Virus record (IMG/VR): IMGVR_UViG_3300030329_003470
Location: 62,001-126,000 of that record
Reading direction: 5' to 3' (one strand)
Length of the DNA: 64,000 nucleotides
From: a virus
In this document: in pieces, positions 14,866 through 25,000 of the stretch
How the letters are laid out: each line of letters opens with the position of its first letter
How positions within the stretch are numbered: the first letter of the stretch is position 1
The notes under the pieces: model-generated
Databases searched by the model: none
Told to the model about the DNA's origin: nothing
Seen by the model: only the letters and a program-made list of their open reading frames with translations
Made by a program: the position numbers and the translations under genes

Positions 14866-15846
14866 TTACCATCTTTTTTTAACTGGTGCTTTGTGTCCTG
14901 TCATATCATATTTTTTATAATTGACATCTTCAAAATCATCTTTAGACAAAGATCCAGTTTTTTTAAGTTTTTTGTTTAGTTTTGCAATACCAGTTTTGTT
15001 AACAATTTTTACATCACCGTGTACATTTGCCATTCGTTTTTTATATGCAACTGTGTTTCTTTCATTTTCTCCTTGTCTAGTAAACGATGGCATCATATGA
15101 TTTAATTCTAATAAGTCATCTCTAATGGATTGATTTTTCTTTTCAATGTTTAATATTCTTGTAAATGAATTTGTAATTGCCGCAGTATAATATGCAAAAG
15201 GATTTTCTGATTTGCTTTCATCAAACTGTAAACCAATTTGTGATAACTGCATTAGTGCTTGTGATTGCATTTCATCATTATATGTGTAACCTCTCCAGTT
15301 TGCTCTTGTACCATAACGTTCACACAATTTCATAAACATCATTGCAAGACTGTTTGTAATTTTTCCATGATCACAAGAGAAATGTCCATTTGACATTCCA
15401 CCAATCCAGTGTGATTTTCCTACACATTGTAGTTTGCCTTTTTTATCTAATCTATAATGTTGAAAAGGCGGAAAGTTTACTTTGGCATGATGATCCGATG
15501 TTTGCTTAGGATTTTTCTTTCTAGTAGAGTCCAAAGGAACATGATCATAAGTGTTTACTCTAAATACCAAATCAGTTTTATCAATTTTTCTTGGAGAAAC
15601 AGTACAGTTTGTTAGTTTAATTTTTTTATCACCTGATGCTTTTGCTTCTTCCCATGCCAGTTGTGTTAATCTTTTTGCTTTGGCTTTTCTGGCTTTTGCT
15701 ATTGTTGTAGGGTTAATTTTTTTAAGGTTAGGTACTATGATATCATACTGTGAATCCTCTGGAGCCACGTATGAACAATATGTATTTTTGCTGGCGTGTA
15801 TTTGTGCCAACAGATCTCGGTTGTTTAGGTATTTCACTCTCTTCAT
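14866..15846 (-). CDS. gp55: Late-transcription sigma factor gp55 with long N-terminal extension
   Basis: The C-terminal half (about residues 165-265) has the gp55 pattern: NSLAMMFMKLCERYGTRANW, YTYNDEMQSQALMQLSQIGL, and SENPFAYYTAAITNSFTRIL followed by NIEKKNQSIRDDLLEL. This covers the sigma region-2-like helices that read the TATAAATA box together with sliding clamp and gp33. T4 gp55 is only 185 residues. Here about 165 basic residues precede the sigma core (for example TTIAKARKAKAKRLTQLAWE), including KGKLQCVGKSHWIGGMSNGH next to the core. The protein is thus a gp55 with extra domains at the N-terminus and a ~60-residue basic tail. Confidence 0.85.
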   Translation of the reverse strand: MKRVKYLNNRDLLAQIHASKNTYCSYVAPEDSQYDIIVPNLKKINPTTIAKARKAKAKRLTQLAWEEAKASGDKKIKLTNCTVSPRKIDKTDLVFRVNTYDHVPLDSTRKKNPKQTSDHHAKVNFPPFQHYRLDKKGKLQCVGKSHWIGGMSNGHFSCDHGKITNSLAMMFMKLCERYGTRANWRGYTYNDEMQSQALMQLSQIGLQFDESKSENPFAYYTAAITNSFTRILNIEKKNQSIRDDLLELNHMMPSFTRQGENERNTVAYKKRMANVHGDVKIVNKTGIAKLNKKLKKTGSLSKDDFEDVNYKKYDMTGHKAPVKKRW

Positions 15847-15934
15847 AATTATCTCTTTTATTTTGCTAAAATGACCACAAACAGGTCTGTTGAATTGTGC
15901 CGTACGGTTAATTAAATACGCCTATAATTGTGCC

Positions 15935-15942
15935 TATAAATA
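15935..15942 (+). promoter_or_regulatory. T4-type late promoter (TATAAATA) for the baseplate operon
   Basis: An exact TATAAATA box 45 bases upstream of the gp48-like gene, in the 141-bp divergent gap after gp55. TATAAT at 15923-15928 and the palindrome CCGTACGG at 15900-15907 lie just before it. It probably drives the long rightward baseplate run. Confidence 0.65.
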
Positions 15943-15987
15943 TGTTTAAAGTATACGAAATTTAACAAAGGAAAGCAACCAAAAAAA

Positions 15988-16821
15988 ATGGCATTCGGTA
16001 ACCAAAATACAAGACCAAACGTTGGAATAGGAGACGTGGTTAAAAATGTTGGAACAGGCATTTATAATCGTACGATAGGACGTTTGTTTAGTTCTGGTAT
16101 TAGAAGAGATTCTAGAATAGTTAATGCACGGGCAAAATGGAGTGGTAGAGATTCTAAAAAAGATTGGCGTGTGAAATTAAAAGTACCAACAGGTTCACCA
16201 TTAGAAGCATTTTTCTTTGAAAACAATCAATTACTGCAACCATTAAGAGAAGAAATGGGAATTTTTTGGCCGTTGACACCATCAATTGTTATACAGTATT
16301 CAGCAAACTATAATGCAATGGAGCAAACACACAGTAACTATCCTCACTATCAATATGGAAATTCACAAGTTGATCAAATGAATATATTTGGAGAATTTCC
16401 TGTACAGAATCAGGATGACGCAAAACATTGGGTTGCAACAGTAAATTTTTTAAGAACAGCCTCAAAAATGTTTTTTGGTGAAGATGAAGGGTATGGTTTA
16501 AAAGGAAACCCACCGCCAATATTTCATTTGTATGGATACGGTGACCATATGTTCAATAAAGTTCCAGTAATTATTAACACTTTTAACGTTGAACTAAGAT
16601 CAGGAATAGATTATATTTCAACACAACAATCTGATGTTTATAGATCAGACTCTAACATTGATTATCAACAACAAGACTCAACATGGGCACCAACATTATC
16701 AACCATATCAGTTCTTGTATCACCTATCTACTCTAGAGAGTCAGTTAAAAACTTTAGTATGTCTAAATTTGTACGTGGTGAATTAAACGGAAAAGGTGCA
16801 AACGAAATAGGATTTATTTAA
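15988..16821 (+). CDS. gp48: Baseplate tail-tube cap / initiator protein (gp48-like)
   Basis: A 277-residue protein with the pattern of T4-like tube-cap proteins: KLKVPTGSPLEAFFF, GIFWPLTPSIVIQYSANYN, NFLRTASKMFFG, and IFHLYGYGDHMFNKVPVIIN before a FNVELRSGIDYI strand. Its stop codon overlaps the start of gp53, and it opens the baseplate operon. In T4 gp48 and gp54 sit on top of the hub and start tube polymerisation. The sequence alone does not let me separate gp48 from gp54 with certainty. An AAGGAAAG site precedes the ATG. Confidence 0.65.
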   Translation: MAFGNQNTRPNVGIGDVVKNVGTGIYNRTIGRLFSSGIRRDSRIVNARAKWSGRDSKKDWRVKLKVPTGSPLEAFFFENNQLLQPLREEMGIFWPLTPSIVIQYSANYNAMEQTHSNYPHYQYGNSQVDQMNIFGEFPVQNQDDAKHWVATVNFLRTASKMFFGEDEGYGLKGNPPPIFHLYGYGDHMFNKVPVIINTFNVELRSGIDYISTQQSDVYRSDSNIDYQQQDSTWAPTLSTISVLVSPIYSRESVKNFSMSKFVRGELNGKGANEIGFI

Positions 16822-17120
16822 TGGCAGGCTATTCTCGAACATCACCCTATTTTGAAACACCAATGTCTGCAGACAATCTGGAGATATTAACTCCAAGAAC
16901 AATTACTGTTGAAGATGATGATCAATCATACACAATTGAAAGAACTTACGCATACAGACCAGACCTTTTAGCATATGACTTGTATGGTACTCCAAGATTA
17001 TGGTGGGTTTTTGCTCAACGTAATCCAGATAAAATAGAAGATCCAATTTACGATTTCAAAATAGGAGTAACCATTCAGTTACCAAAGAAAGAATTATTGC
17101 TTAAAGATTTAGGAGTATAA
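16821..17120 (+). CDS. gp53: Baseplate wedge protein gp53
   Basis: The 99-residue protein contains YRPDLLAYDLYGTPRLWWVF and RNPDKIEDPIYDFKIGVTIQLP, the conserved core of gp53-type wedge proteins. A similar LysM-like motif occurs in many contractile tail baseplates. T4 gp53 is 196 residues, so this is the short form. It overlaps the gp48-like stop by one base and is followed after two bases by the hub gene. Confidence 0.8.
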   Translation: MAGYSRTSPYFETPMSADNLEILTPRTITVEDDDQSYTIERTYAYRPDLLAYDLYGTPRLWWVFAQRNPDKIEDPIYDFKIGVTIQLPKKELLLKDLGV

Positions 17121-17122
17121 TC

Positions 17123-19555
17123 ATGGCAGGTGCCATAAAAACAAAAAAAAGATCTTCTAAAGAAAATTCCGCTATTGACAATACTGGTAGCAGTTCTACT
17201 GGTAGCACTAATTCTCATCACATATTCGGGGGCAATAAAAATATTAATAAAGTAACTTCAAATCACACAAAGTTCCATGGAAAAAACCATTACTTTAGTT
17301 CAATGAAAACCTCTACTAGTAGCGGTTTTTTAAAATCAGGAATAGGTGAATCTGAAGAAAAACGAACAACTCAATATGTAACAAATATTTCTGAACCTAA
17401 TATATTGCATCAGTATGCAAGTTACAATCCACTTTTTACTCTTTCTGCTTTATCACAAGCAGACTTACTAGACACAACAACCTTGTTAAATTCTAAACCT
17501 CATGATATTATTATACAAAGTAGCGGTATAGGATCACAAGCAAACCAAAGAGGGTATGGTCCATTAGATGCTCGTCAAGGTCGAGGCGGAGAAACATTAT
17601 CAGGAGATAATAAAAAGTTTGTGGACAAAAACGAAGGATTGTCTAAAACACTTAATAAAGCCAGAAAAGAATTTCAAAAAAATAGAGATTTGTATTTTAG
17701 AAATGTAACAATGAACAGTGTTAATGGTCATAACAGTAAAAGACGATTAACAAATATTACAGATATTAATATGGAAATAATGGAACCGTTTGGCATTTCT
17801 TTAATAGATAGAATCAGAGCGGCCGCGGCTAATAATGATTATTTAGATCACTTAGATGCTCCTTATTTGCTTACAGTAGAATTTACAGGGTGGGATGAAT
17901 TAGGCAAAGTAGTGCAACCGCAATATTCTACAAAACGTGTTATTCCAGTTAAATTAACCGATATGAAAATAGACATTAGTCAAGGAGGTTCTGTTTATTC
18001 AGTAAGAGCAATTCCTTGGTCTGAATTTGCATACGTAAACAGATTTGCTTACCCAAGAACTGCTGGAACATTATCAACAAAAGACAAAAAATTGAATACA
18101 TTGGTAGTAGAGTTACAGAATATTTTAAACAAACAAGGCGAAGATAATGAAAAAGACGGAACAATTTCAATTCCAGACGAGTATCAGATAAGCATAGATA
18201 ACTTTTTTGAACCAGACACAACAGAAATTGAATTAGATTCTTATGTTAAAAGAGAAATGCATCCAACACAAGGTGTTATAGAAACCGAAACAGGCGATCC
18301 TTTAGAATTTTTAAAATTTTCAAAAAATGATCACGTCACAGCAATACTAGATCAGATCATGAAAGGACACCCAAAACAAAGACATAACGACTACGAGAAC
18401 TGGAAACAAAAAGTAACAACAGTATTGGCATCAAGATCAACTAATCAAGCAGTATATGATGCCGCAAAAGAACAAGGATGGTATTATAAAAAATATCAAA
18501 TTAGAAGCACAGTTATACCTACAAACAAATTTGATCCAAAAAGGGCAACCAATGCCAAAATAATAAAGTTTGTTGTTGAACCGTTGATGATTCATGCTTA
18601 TAGCCTTGCTGTACCTGGTGTTAGTACTGGCGATAACTTTAAAAGTTTTGTACACAAAACTTACAATTATATTTTTACAGGCGAAAACGTTGATGTTTTA
18701 GATCTTAATATAAATTATAAAGTTGCATATTTTCAAAGCAGATTATCAGAAGGTGGTGATTCAAAACGAAATAGAGATCAAGTGCAATTAATTGATGTTA
18801 AAACTGCCGGTATTACTGAGTCTCAGGACCACGGTTTAGATCAATCTCTTCTTTTAAAGTCAGAGCCTGGTGAAGGAAAATCAGCAGACAATTTATCAAA
18901 TGATAAAACTACAGAATTAGATAATTTTTTAGATTATTTGGCAAACCCAGAAGCAGATATGGTCACCATAAATTTAGAAATTTTAGGTGATCCAGCATGG
19001 CTAGGACAATCACAATTTATACCTGCAAATCCAGAAATGTTTGCTCCTGGAGTCAGTGAGGACAAAGATATTTCATATTGGAGAGCAGGACTTAATGCTG
19101 TATGGAACAACGAATTAAAATGTTACAATCCAGAACTTGCAGATCCAATAGTATTAATAAATTTTAGAATGCCTACAGACCTTGATGATAAAACAGGAAT
19201 ATACGAACTCCAGTCTGATCAGTCAGCAACTTTTTCTGGACTATATAGAGTATACCAAATAGAACATAGTTTTGATAACGGAATGTACAAAAATATTTTA
19301 AAATTAGTTAGATTTAATAACCAAGGTGTTAAAATATCAACACCAATGAGAGAATACAGATATCTTAACAAAAAAGATGGCACAACACATATAGTACATC
19401 ATAGTGAAATTCCTGAAAACTTTCTTGCAATGGGTGGACAAATTTTTAGTGTACAAGATAAACTAAATTCTCTTTTTGCTAAAGTAAAAAGTTCTTCATT
19501 ATATAAAACAGTTGCTAGAACATCAAAAAGAATAAAGGATTTCTTCAATGTCTAA
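17123..19555 (+). CDS. Large baseplate hub protein, possibly gp27-like
   Basis: An 810-residue protein. About 150 N-terminal residues are low-complexity Ser/Thr/Asn/Lys. A first conserved block near residues 210-310 reads PFGISLIDRIRAAAANNDYL, then LTVEFTGWDELGKV, then VIPVKLTDMKIDISQGGSVY. A C-terminal block near residues 610-740 includes VTINLEILGDPAWLGQSQFI and SATFSGLYRVYQIEHSFDNG. Two tube-like beta domains joined this way, and the place immediately before gp5, suggest the gp27-type hub that joins tail tube to spike. It is twice the size of T4 gp27 (391 residues). The overlap with gp5 is 8 bases. Confidence 0.55.
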   Translation: MAGAIKTKKRSSKENSAIDNTGSSSTGSTNSHHIFGGNKNINKVTSNHTKFHGKNHYFSSMKTSTSSGFLKSGIGESEEKRTTQYVTNISEPNILHQYASYNPLFTLSALSQADLLDTTTLLNSKPHDIIIQSSGIGSQANQRGYGPLDARQGRGGETLSGDNKKFVDKNEGLSKTLNKARKEFQKNRDLYFRNVTMNSVNGHNSKRRLTNITDINMEIMEPFGISLIDRIRAAAANNDYLDHLDAPYLLTVEFTGWDELGKVVQPQYSTKRVIPVKLTDMKIDISQGGSVYSVRAIPWSEFAYVNRFAYPRTAGTLSTKDKKLNTLVVELQNILNKQGEDNEKDGTISIPDEYQISIDNFFEPDTTEIELDSYVKREMHPTQGVIETETGDPLEFLKFSKNDHVTAILDQIMKGHPKQRHNDYENWKQKVTTVLASRSTNQAVYDAAKEQGWYYKKYQIRSTVIPTNKFDPKRATNAKIIKFVVEPLMIHAYSLAVPGVSTGDNFKSFVHKTYNYIFTGENVDVLDLNINYKVAYFQSRLSEGGDSKRNRDQVQLIDVKTAGITESQDHGLDQSLLLKSEPGEGKSADNLSNDKTTELDNFLDYLANPEADMVTINLEILGDPAWLGQSQFIPANPEMFAPGVSEDKDISYWRAGLNAVWNNELKCYNPELADPIVLINFRMPTDLDDKTGIYELQSDQSATFSGLYRVYQIEHSFDNGMYKNILKLVRFNNQGVKISTPMREYRYLNKKDGTTHIVHHSEIPENFLAMGGQIFSVQDKLNSLFAKVKSSSLYKTVARTSKRIKDFFNV

Positions 19556-21566
19556 GTTACATGATCATCTTAAAGGTGATGCATCAACATCAGTACCACC
19601 GGGTGCGGATCAATCATGGTCTAAAGGAAACCCAGGACCATACATAGGCATAGTAAAAGGTAACATTGATCCTGCTAGAATGGGACGGTTAAAAGTTTCA
19701 ATTCCTGAAATTAGTAAAACACAATCACCAAACTTTAATCAATTATACACAGTTGATTATCTTTCTCCTTTTTATGGAGCCAAAGCATCTATATACAATA
19801 AACCACATAGTAGAACCCACGAAGGGTCGCAACACTCGTATGGTTTTTGGGCAATACCACCAGATTTAGAATCAAGAGTTTTAGTTATTTTTGCTGAAGG
19901 AAAATTATCACAAGGATATTGGATAGGATGTATACAAGATCCTTACACAAATCATATGGTGCCTGGTATTGCATCAAGCGAAAAAACAATTGATAAAACC
20001 ACAGGATTAGATGTTAACAATCCAAACGAAATGAAAAATGCCAGTGTTGACAAAATGTCAACTTATGGAACAACCAATGTTCCTGCAGGCGAAGTTAATA
20101 GAGCATCGCCGGGGTATGACAATATTAACCATGATAACTTTCCAAAACCTATACACCCTTTTGCTGAAACTTTAAAAGCACAAGGATTGATTGGTGACAC
20201 TGTAAGAGGCACAACATCTTCTTCAGCAAGAAGAGAAACACCAAGTCAGGTTTTTGGTATCAGTACTCCTGGTAGAAAAAATACAGGTACTACTAAAGAG
20301 AAAGTCGGTGCAAAAGACACCAATCAAACTGACCACGTAGTTAGAGATACTGGACATACTTTTGTTATGGACGATGGAGATGTTAACGGTAACAACCAAT
20401 TAACAAGATTAAGAACAGCATCAGGACACCAAATATTAATGCATGATACATCGGGTGTTGTGTATATTGCAAATGGTTCAGGAAACAGTTGGTTTGAAAT
20501 GAGTAGTGATGGAAAAATTTATGTATATGCTCAAGACGGATTTAATTTTAGGTCAGATGGAAATTTTGATTTACACTCAGGTGGAGATATTAACTTCCAT
20601 GCCAAGCATAGTATAAAATTTACAGCAGAAGTTGACATGGTTAATAATGCTGGATATTTAATGAACATTGGACAAACAGGTATTGCTAATTCTTCTCAAG
20701 GAGGTGCAATAACATCATACGCCAGTGGTAGCATTTCGTCCTACGCAGGTGGTGGACAGATGCACGGTGCCGGCGGTAGAATAGATTTAGCGGCGAGTGG
20801 ACAGATACATTTCAATTCAGTCCCTGCCAGTTCTAGTTGGGGACCAACATGGTTAACACCAGAAGCGTCAGGAATAATAACAGACGAATCAGAAAATGAT
20901 GTAAACCTCACAGTTGGCGTGGGCGGAGTACTAGAAGCAAACACAAAAAAAACAAAAACAACTGTGCCAAATCTTGTAACACATGAACCATTTGCAAGAG
21001 CACCGTCTGGTATATATGAAACAGTATCACAATGGAACGATCCTGTAAAATGGAAAGAATTATCACAAACGCCAGGTACGTTAGAATTTATGGCACAACA
21101 AAATAGAGAAAGTGATGTGGATTACATTAAACAACTACAATTTTTTACAGATCAAAAAAAATATCTTACAGACAAGGGTTTGTTAGAATCAAAAGGTATA
21201 GATATAACCAATCCTAATGAAATGAAAAGTTTAACGAAATTTAATGCTGTTAAATTAAAAGAATTTTCAGATACATTTACTAAAAGTTACAATAACATTT
21301 ACAAAGTAAACAGTGTTGTTGAAAATTTAAAATCAGGAGATATCAAACAAATTTTAACGACTAAAGTTGTAGCAGGCAAGATTACAAGTGTTGCATCAAA
21401 TCTTGCAGGTACAATATTAGGTAGATCATCTGCTAATAACCTACCACCATCATTACGAGGTACAGCGGTAGGAAGAATTACGCAGGTAGCAACTGCATTC
21501 AGACAGAGTGCGGCCGGTGTTTTCAAAAGTATTTCAAGTGCAATAGGCAAGTTTAAATTTTGGTAA
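19548..21566 (+). CDS. gp5: Baseplate hub spike protein gp5, without a visible lysozyme domain
   Basis: A 672-residue protein. The N-terminal OB-fold region (residues ~30-130) includes PYIGIVKGNIDPARMGRLKV and FWAIPPDLESRVLVIFAEGK. A linker with PFAETLKAQGLIGDTVRG follows, then TGHTFVMDDGDVNGNNQLTR, LRTASGHQILMHDTSGVVYI and a beta-helix repeat region (DGKIYVYAQDGFNFRSDGNF). This is the gp5 spike plan, as also seen in VgrG-like proteins. T4 gp5 carries a lysozyme domain between OB fold and helix; nothing resembling its E-D-T active site can be seen here. A ~200-residue C-terminal helical part follows the helix. Confidence 0.82.
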   Translation: MSKLHDHLKGDASTSVPPGADQSWSKGNPGPYIGIVKGNIDPARMGRLKVSIPEISKTQSPNFNQLYTVDYLSPFYGAKASIYNKPHSRTHEGSQHSYGFWAIPPDLESRVLVIFAEGKLSQGYWIGCIQDPYTNHMVPGIASSEKTIDKTTGLDVNNPNEMKNASVDKMSTYGTTNVPAGEVNRASPGYDNINHDNFPKPIHPFAETLKAQGLIGDTVRGTTSSSARRETPSQVFGISTPGRKNTGTTKEKVGAKDTNQTDHVVRDTGHTFVMDDGDVNGNNQLTRLRTASGHQILMHDTSGVVYIANGSGNSWFEMSSDGKIYVYAQDGFNFRSDGNFDLHSGGDINFHAKHSIKFTAEVDMVNNAGYLMNIGQTGIANSSQGGAITSYASGSISSYAGGGQMHGAGGRIDLAASGQIHFNSVPASSSWGPTWLTPEASGIITDESENDVNLTVGVGGVLEANTKKTKTTVPNLVTHEPFARAPSGIYETVSQWNDPVKWKELSQTPGTLEFMAQQNRESDVDYIKQLQFFTDQKKYLTDKGLLESKGIDITNPNEMKSLTKFNAVKLKEFSDTFTKSYNNIYKVNSVVENLKSGDIKQILTTKVVAGKITSVASNLAGTILGRSSANNLPPSLRGTAVGRITQVATAFRQSAAGVFKSISSAIGKFKFW

Positions 21567-21575
21567 AATTAAGGA

Positions 21576-21583
21576 TATAAATA
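21576..21583 (+). promoter_or_regulatory. TATAAATA late-promoter-like box before gp25
   Basis: An exact TATAAATA match ending 6 bases before the gp25 ATG, so a transcript starting there would have almost no leader. AAGGA at 21571-21575 overlaps its upstream edge. It may be a true box giving leaderless mRNA, or a chance match in AT-rich sequence. Confidence 0.4.
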
Positions 21584-21589
21584 TTTAAA

Positions 21590-22009
21590 ATGGCATACGG
21601 ATCAGGTTCAGGAACAGGTACAACAGCAGGTAACTCAACAGTTACATTCAAAGGATTTTCATCACGAGCAGATAATCAAAACTTTAAGGTTTATGATTTT
21701 GAGTGTGCCAAACAGGATCTCATAAACCGTTTGTCGGTACGTAAGGGCGAAAGGGTGGAGAATCCTGAATTTGGTACAATAATATATGATTTGTTGTTTG
21801 AACCGTTTACAGAAGCATTAAAAGATGCCATAACGGAAGATATTACAGCAAATTTAAATGCTGATCCACGTATTGGAACAGAGGAAATCACAGTAGTAGA
21901 AGCAGATCACGGTATAGCCATACAGGCAACATTGAAATATATACCGTTAGATATTACAGAGAAATTGGCGTTTAAGTTTGATGAAAATTCTCTAATACGC
22001 CTATCTTAA
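21590..22009 (+). CDS. gp25: Baseplate wedge protein gp25
   Basis: The 139-residue protein has the gp25 core: FECAKQDLINRLSVRKGERV, NPEFGTIIYDLLFEPFTEAL, and DAITEDITANLNADPRIGTE ending in KLAFKFDENS. gp25 is the small wedge component that contacts gp6 and sheath in contractile tails, with counterparts in type VI secretion (TssE). T4 gp25 is 132 residues. The order 5-25-6 is retained with short gaps. Confidence 0.92.
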   Translation: MAYGSGSGTGTTAGNSTVTFKGFSSRADNQNFKVYDFECAKQDLINRLSVRKGERVENPEFGTIIYDLLFEPFTEALKDAITEDITANLNADPRIGTEEITVVEADHGIAIQATLKYIPLDITEKLAFKFDENSLIRLS

Positions 22010-22029
22010 TATACGCACTTAATTTAGCA

Positions 22030-22037
22030 CATAAATA
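22030..22037 (+). promoter_or_regulatory. Late-promoter-like box CATAAATA before gp6
   Basis: One mismatch from TATAAATA, 14 bases before the gp6 ATG. It is preceded at ~22009 by TTAATATACGCA, a string that also occurs before the 7989 box. Confidence 0.35.
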
Positions 22038-22051
22038 TCCATACAAACGAT

Positions 22052-25000
22052 ATGGCTACCACAGAACGACAGAATAGATTATTAGTTGCAGAGGATTGGA
22101 GAAAGATCTATCAGGCTTTCCAACAAGCAGATTTTAAATCTTACGACTTTGAAACGTTACGTAGAACAATGGTGGCGTACATCAGAGAAAATTACCCAGA
22201 TGATTTCAATGATTTTGTAGAAAGTTCAGAGTATATTGCACTTATTGATTTAATTGCTTATATTTCACAAGCACTTTCGTTCAGAATAGATTTGAATGCT
22301 AGAGAAAACTTTTTAGAAACAGCAGAAAGAAGAAATTCAGTTTTAAGATTAGCACGTCTAATAAATTATAACGCAAGTAGAAATAAACCAGCAACAGGTC
22401 TTTTAAAAATTAATTCTGTATCAACAACGCAAGACGTGTATGATTCAACAGGAACTAACATAGCAAACTCAACAGTTATTTGGAATGATTCAGTTAATTC
22501 AAGTTACAGGGAACAATTTATTGCGATACTAAATGCCGCAAACCAATCAGGACAATTATTTGGTAACCCAAGAGAGTCAGGATCTATAGGAGGCATTCCA
22601 ACAGAAATTTATACATTAAGTTCTAATCAATTAGATCTTCCAATATATAATTTTACAAAAAGTGTTGGTGGTATTAGTAGACGTTTTGAAATTATACCTT
22701 CGAGTATAACTGATTCTGAAAGCATATATGAATCAAAACCAATTAATGGAACAGGATTAACTTATTGTTATAGATCAGACGGATCTGGAGATTCATCTAA
22801 CAATACAGGATTTTTCTTTTTATTCAAACAAGGTGCAATGGAAAATGTAGACTTTACTGTTGATTCATCAATTACAAATTATGTTAAAAGTTTTAGTACT
22901 GCAAATGTTAATGATACTGATATTTGGTTGTATAAACTAGATCAATTTGGTCAACCATTTGAAGAATGGAAAAAGGTTCCTTCATTAGCAGGAAACAATG
23001 CCATTTATAATTCTTTAGCAAAATCAGAAAGAAATATCTACAATGTAATTACGAAAGTTGATGATGCAATTGATTTAGTTTTTGGTGACGGTAACTTTGC
23101 TAATATGCCATTAGGAACGTTTAGATTGTATTATAGAGTAAGTGACAATGCCAAATATTCTATTCAACCAGCAGATATGAGAAATGTACAACTTTCAGTT
23201 CCATATACAGATGCTAATGGTAGTCAACAAACTCTTACAATGAGTTTATCATTAAAATCATCAATTTACAATTCTGCGGCAACTGAATCTAATGATTCAA
23301 TAAGAGAAAAAGCACCACAAGTTTACTATTCACAAAATAGAATGGTTACTGCTGAAGATTATCAAGTGGTACCTTTAGGTGCTTCACAAGAAATTATAAA
23401 AGTAAGATCAGTAAACAGAGCGGCTTCTGGGATATCTAGAGCAAAAGAAATTTTAGATCCTACAGGAGCATATTCAAATGTTAATATATTTGCTGAAGAC
23501 GGAATACTATACAGAGAAGAAAAAACAAACACATTTAGTTTTACATTTACAAATAGAAACATAATTGAATCTACTCTTAATAGTTCTGTAGAAGCAAGAT
23601 TAAAAAAAGCATATGCAAGACAATTTTATTATCTAAAATATAGTACAAAGGATGTAAGTTCTTTGTCAGCAACTTGGAATTCTTCAACAACAACTACAAA
23701 CACCAACACTGGTTTCTTTACATCAGGCGGTGCACTTGTAATTGGAGATTTTGCAACATCTAACCTTAAGTATGCAAAACCAGGTGCTTTAATTAAATTT
23801 ACTTCACCAGACACTAGAGAATTTTTAAATGATAGTTTAGTAACAGCAGGTACAGACGACGCAGAAGACAGAGCATGGTCAAAAATTGGAGCAGTTACTG
23901 GTGATGGTGCTAATGGTGGTACAGGAAATTTAGAATCTGGTTTAGGACCAGTAACATTGTCTAATATTATTCCAGATGGTGCATCTGTATCAGCAATAAT
24001 ACCTAACCTAACAACAACATTTTCATCTACTTTAAAAACAGATTTAATTGATAGAGTTGAAGCATATGAAGAATTTGGAATAAGATATGATGTAGATTCT
24101 GAGGAATGGAAAGTTATTACAGCAACAAATTTAAGTACAAGTTCGGTTTTTAGTTTAAGTAACACAGGATCATCAGCAGGTACAAACTTAGATGCAAGTT
24201 GGTGGTTTAAATTTACCAATGATGGTAGTACATACACAGTAACTTATAGATCATTAGATTATATTTTTGAATCAGAAGGACAAAATAAATTTCATTATGA
24301 TTCACAAGAAAAAATTTATGATTATAAAACAGGTCAAAGTGTTAAAGACACAGTAAAAGTTTTAAAAACAAATTCTATTGTTTCTACAGGAAACTCAATT
24401 GGTTATCCAATTAATTGGCAAATTGTAGACACAGTAACAGAAGCAGACGGATATCAAGACAATAGAAAAGTAAAAATTGGGTTCTTTGATAGTGATGACG
24501 ACGGAGTTGTTGATAATCCTGATATTTTTGACATTGTAATAGAGCCAGATACAACTCCTACTACAAAATTTGTTTTCTTTGAAAAATATATTTCATACAA
24601 TAACATAGCAAGATACAAACCATATGCGGCAACAAACTTTGTAGTGTCGTTAAACGAAACAGACATTAATTTAACTACAGGTGGATATTCAGATGGACAG
24701 TTATTTTATTTTTACGACGAAGATGAAGATGTTGTTAAAAAATACAGTTCATCTACTGGTGTTTTAACAACAACAACTGACTATTATGCAAGAAGAGGAA
24801 GAAGTTCACTTTCATTCCAATATAAACATCATGCAGGACAAGAAACTAGAATTGATCCTGCAGTTTCAAATATTGTTGATCTTTATCTATTAGAAAGATC
24901 TTATGATAACCTATATAGAATTTGGTTAAAAGATGGTGGTACCGAACCAACACCAGCAACATCAGACCAATTAAGAATAAGTTATTCTGGTACACTTAAT

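Noticed and set aside
23629-24237. 202-codon minus-strand ORF inside gp6
   Set aside because: A shadow of the well-supported gp6 frame with no motif or translation signal.
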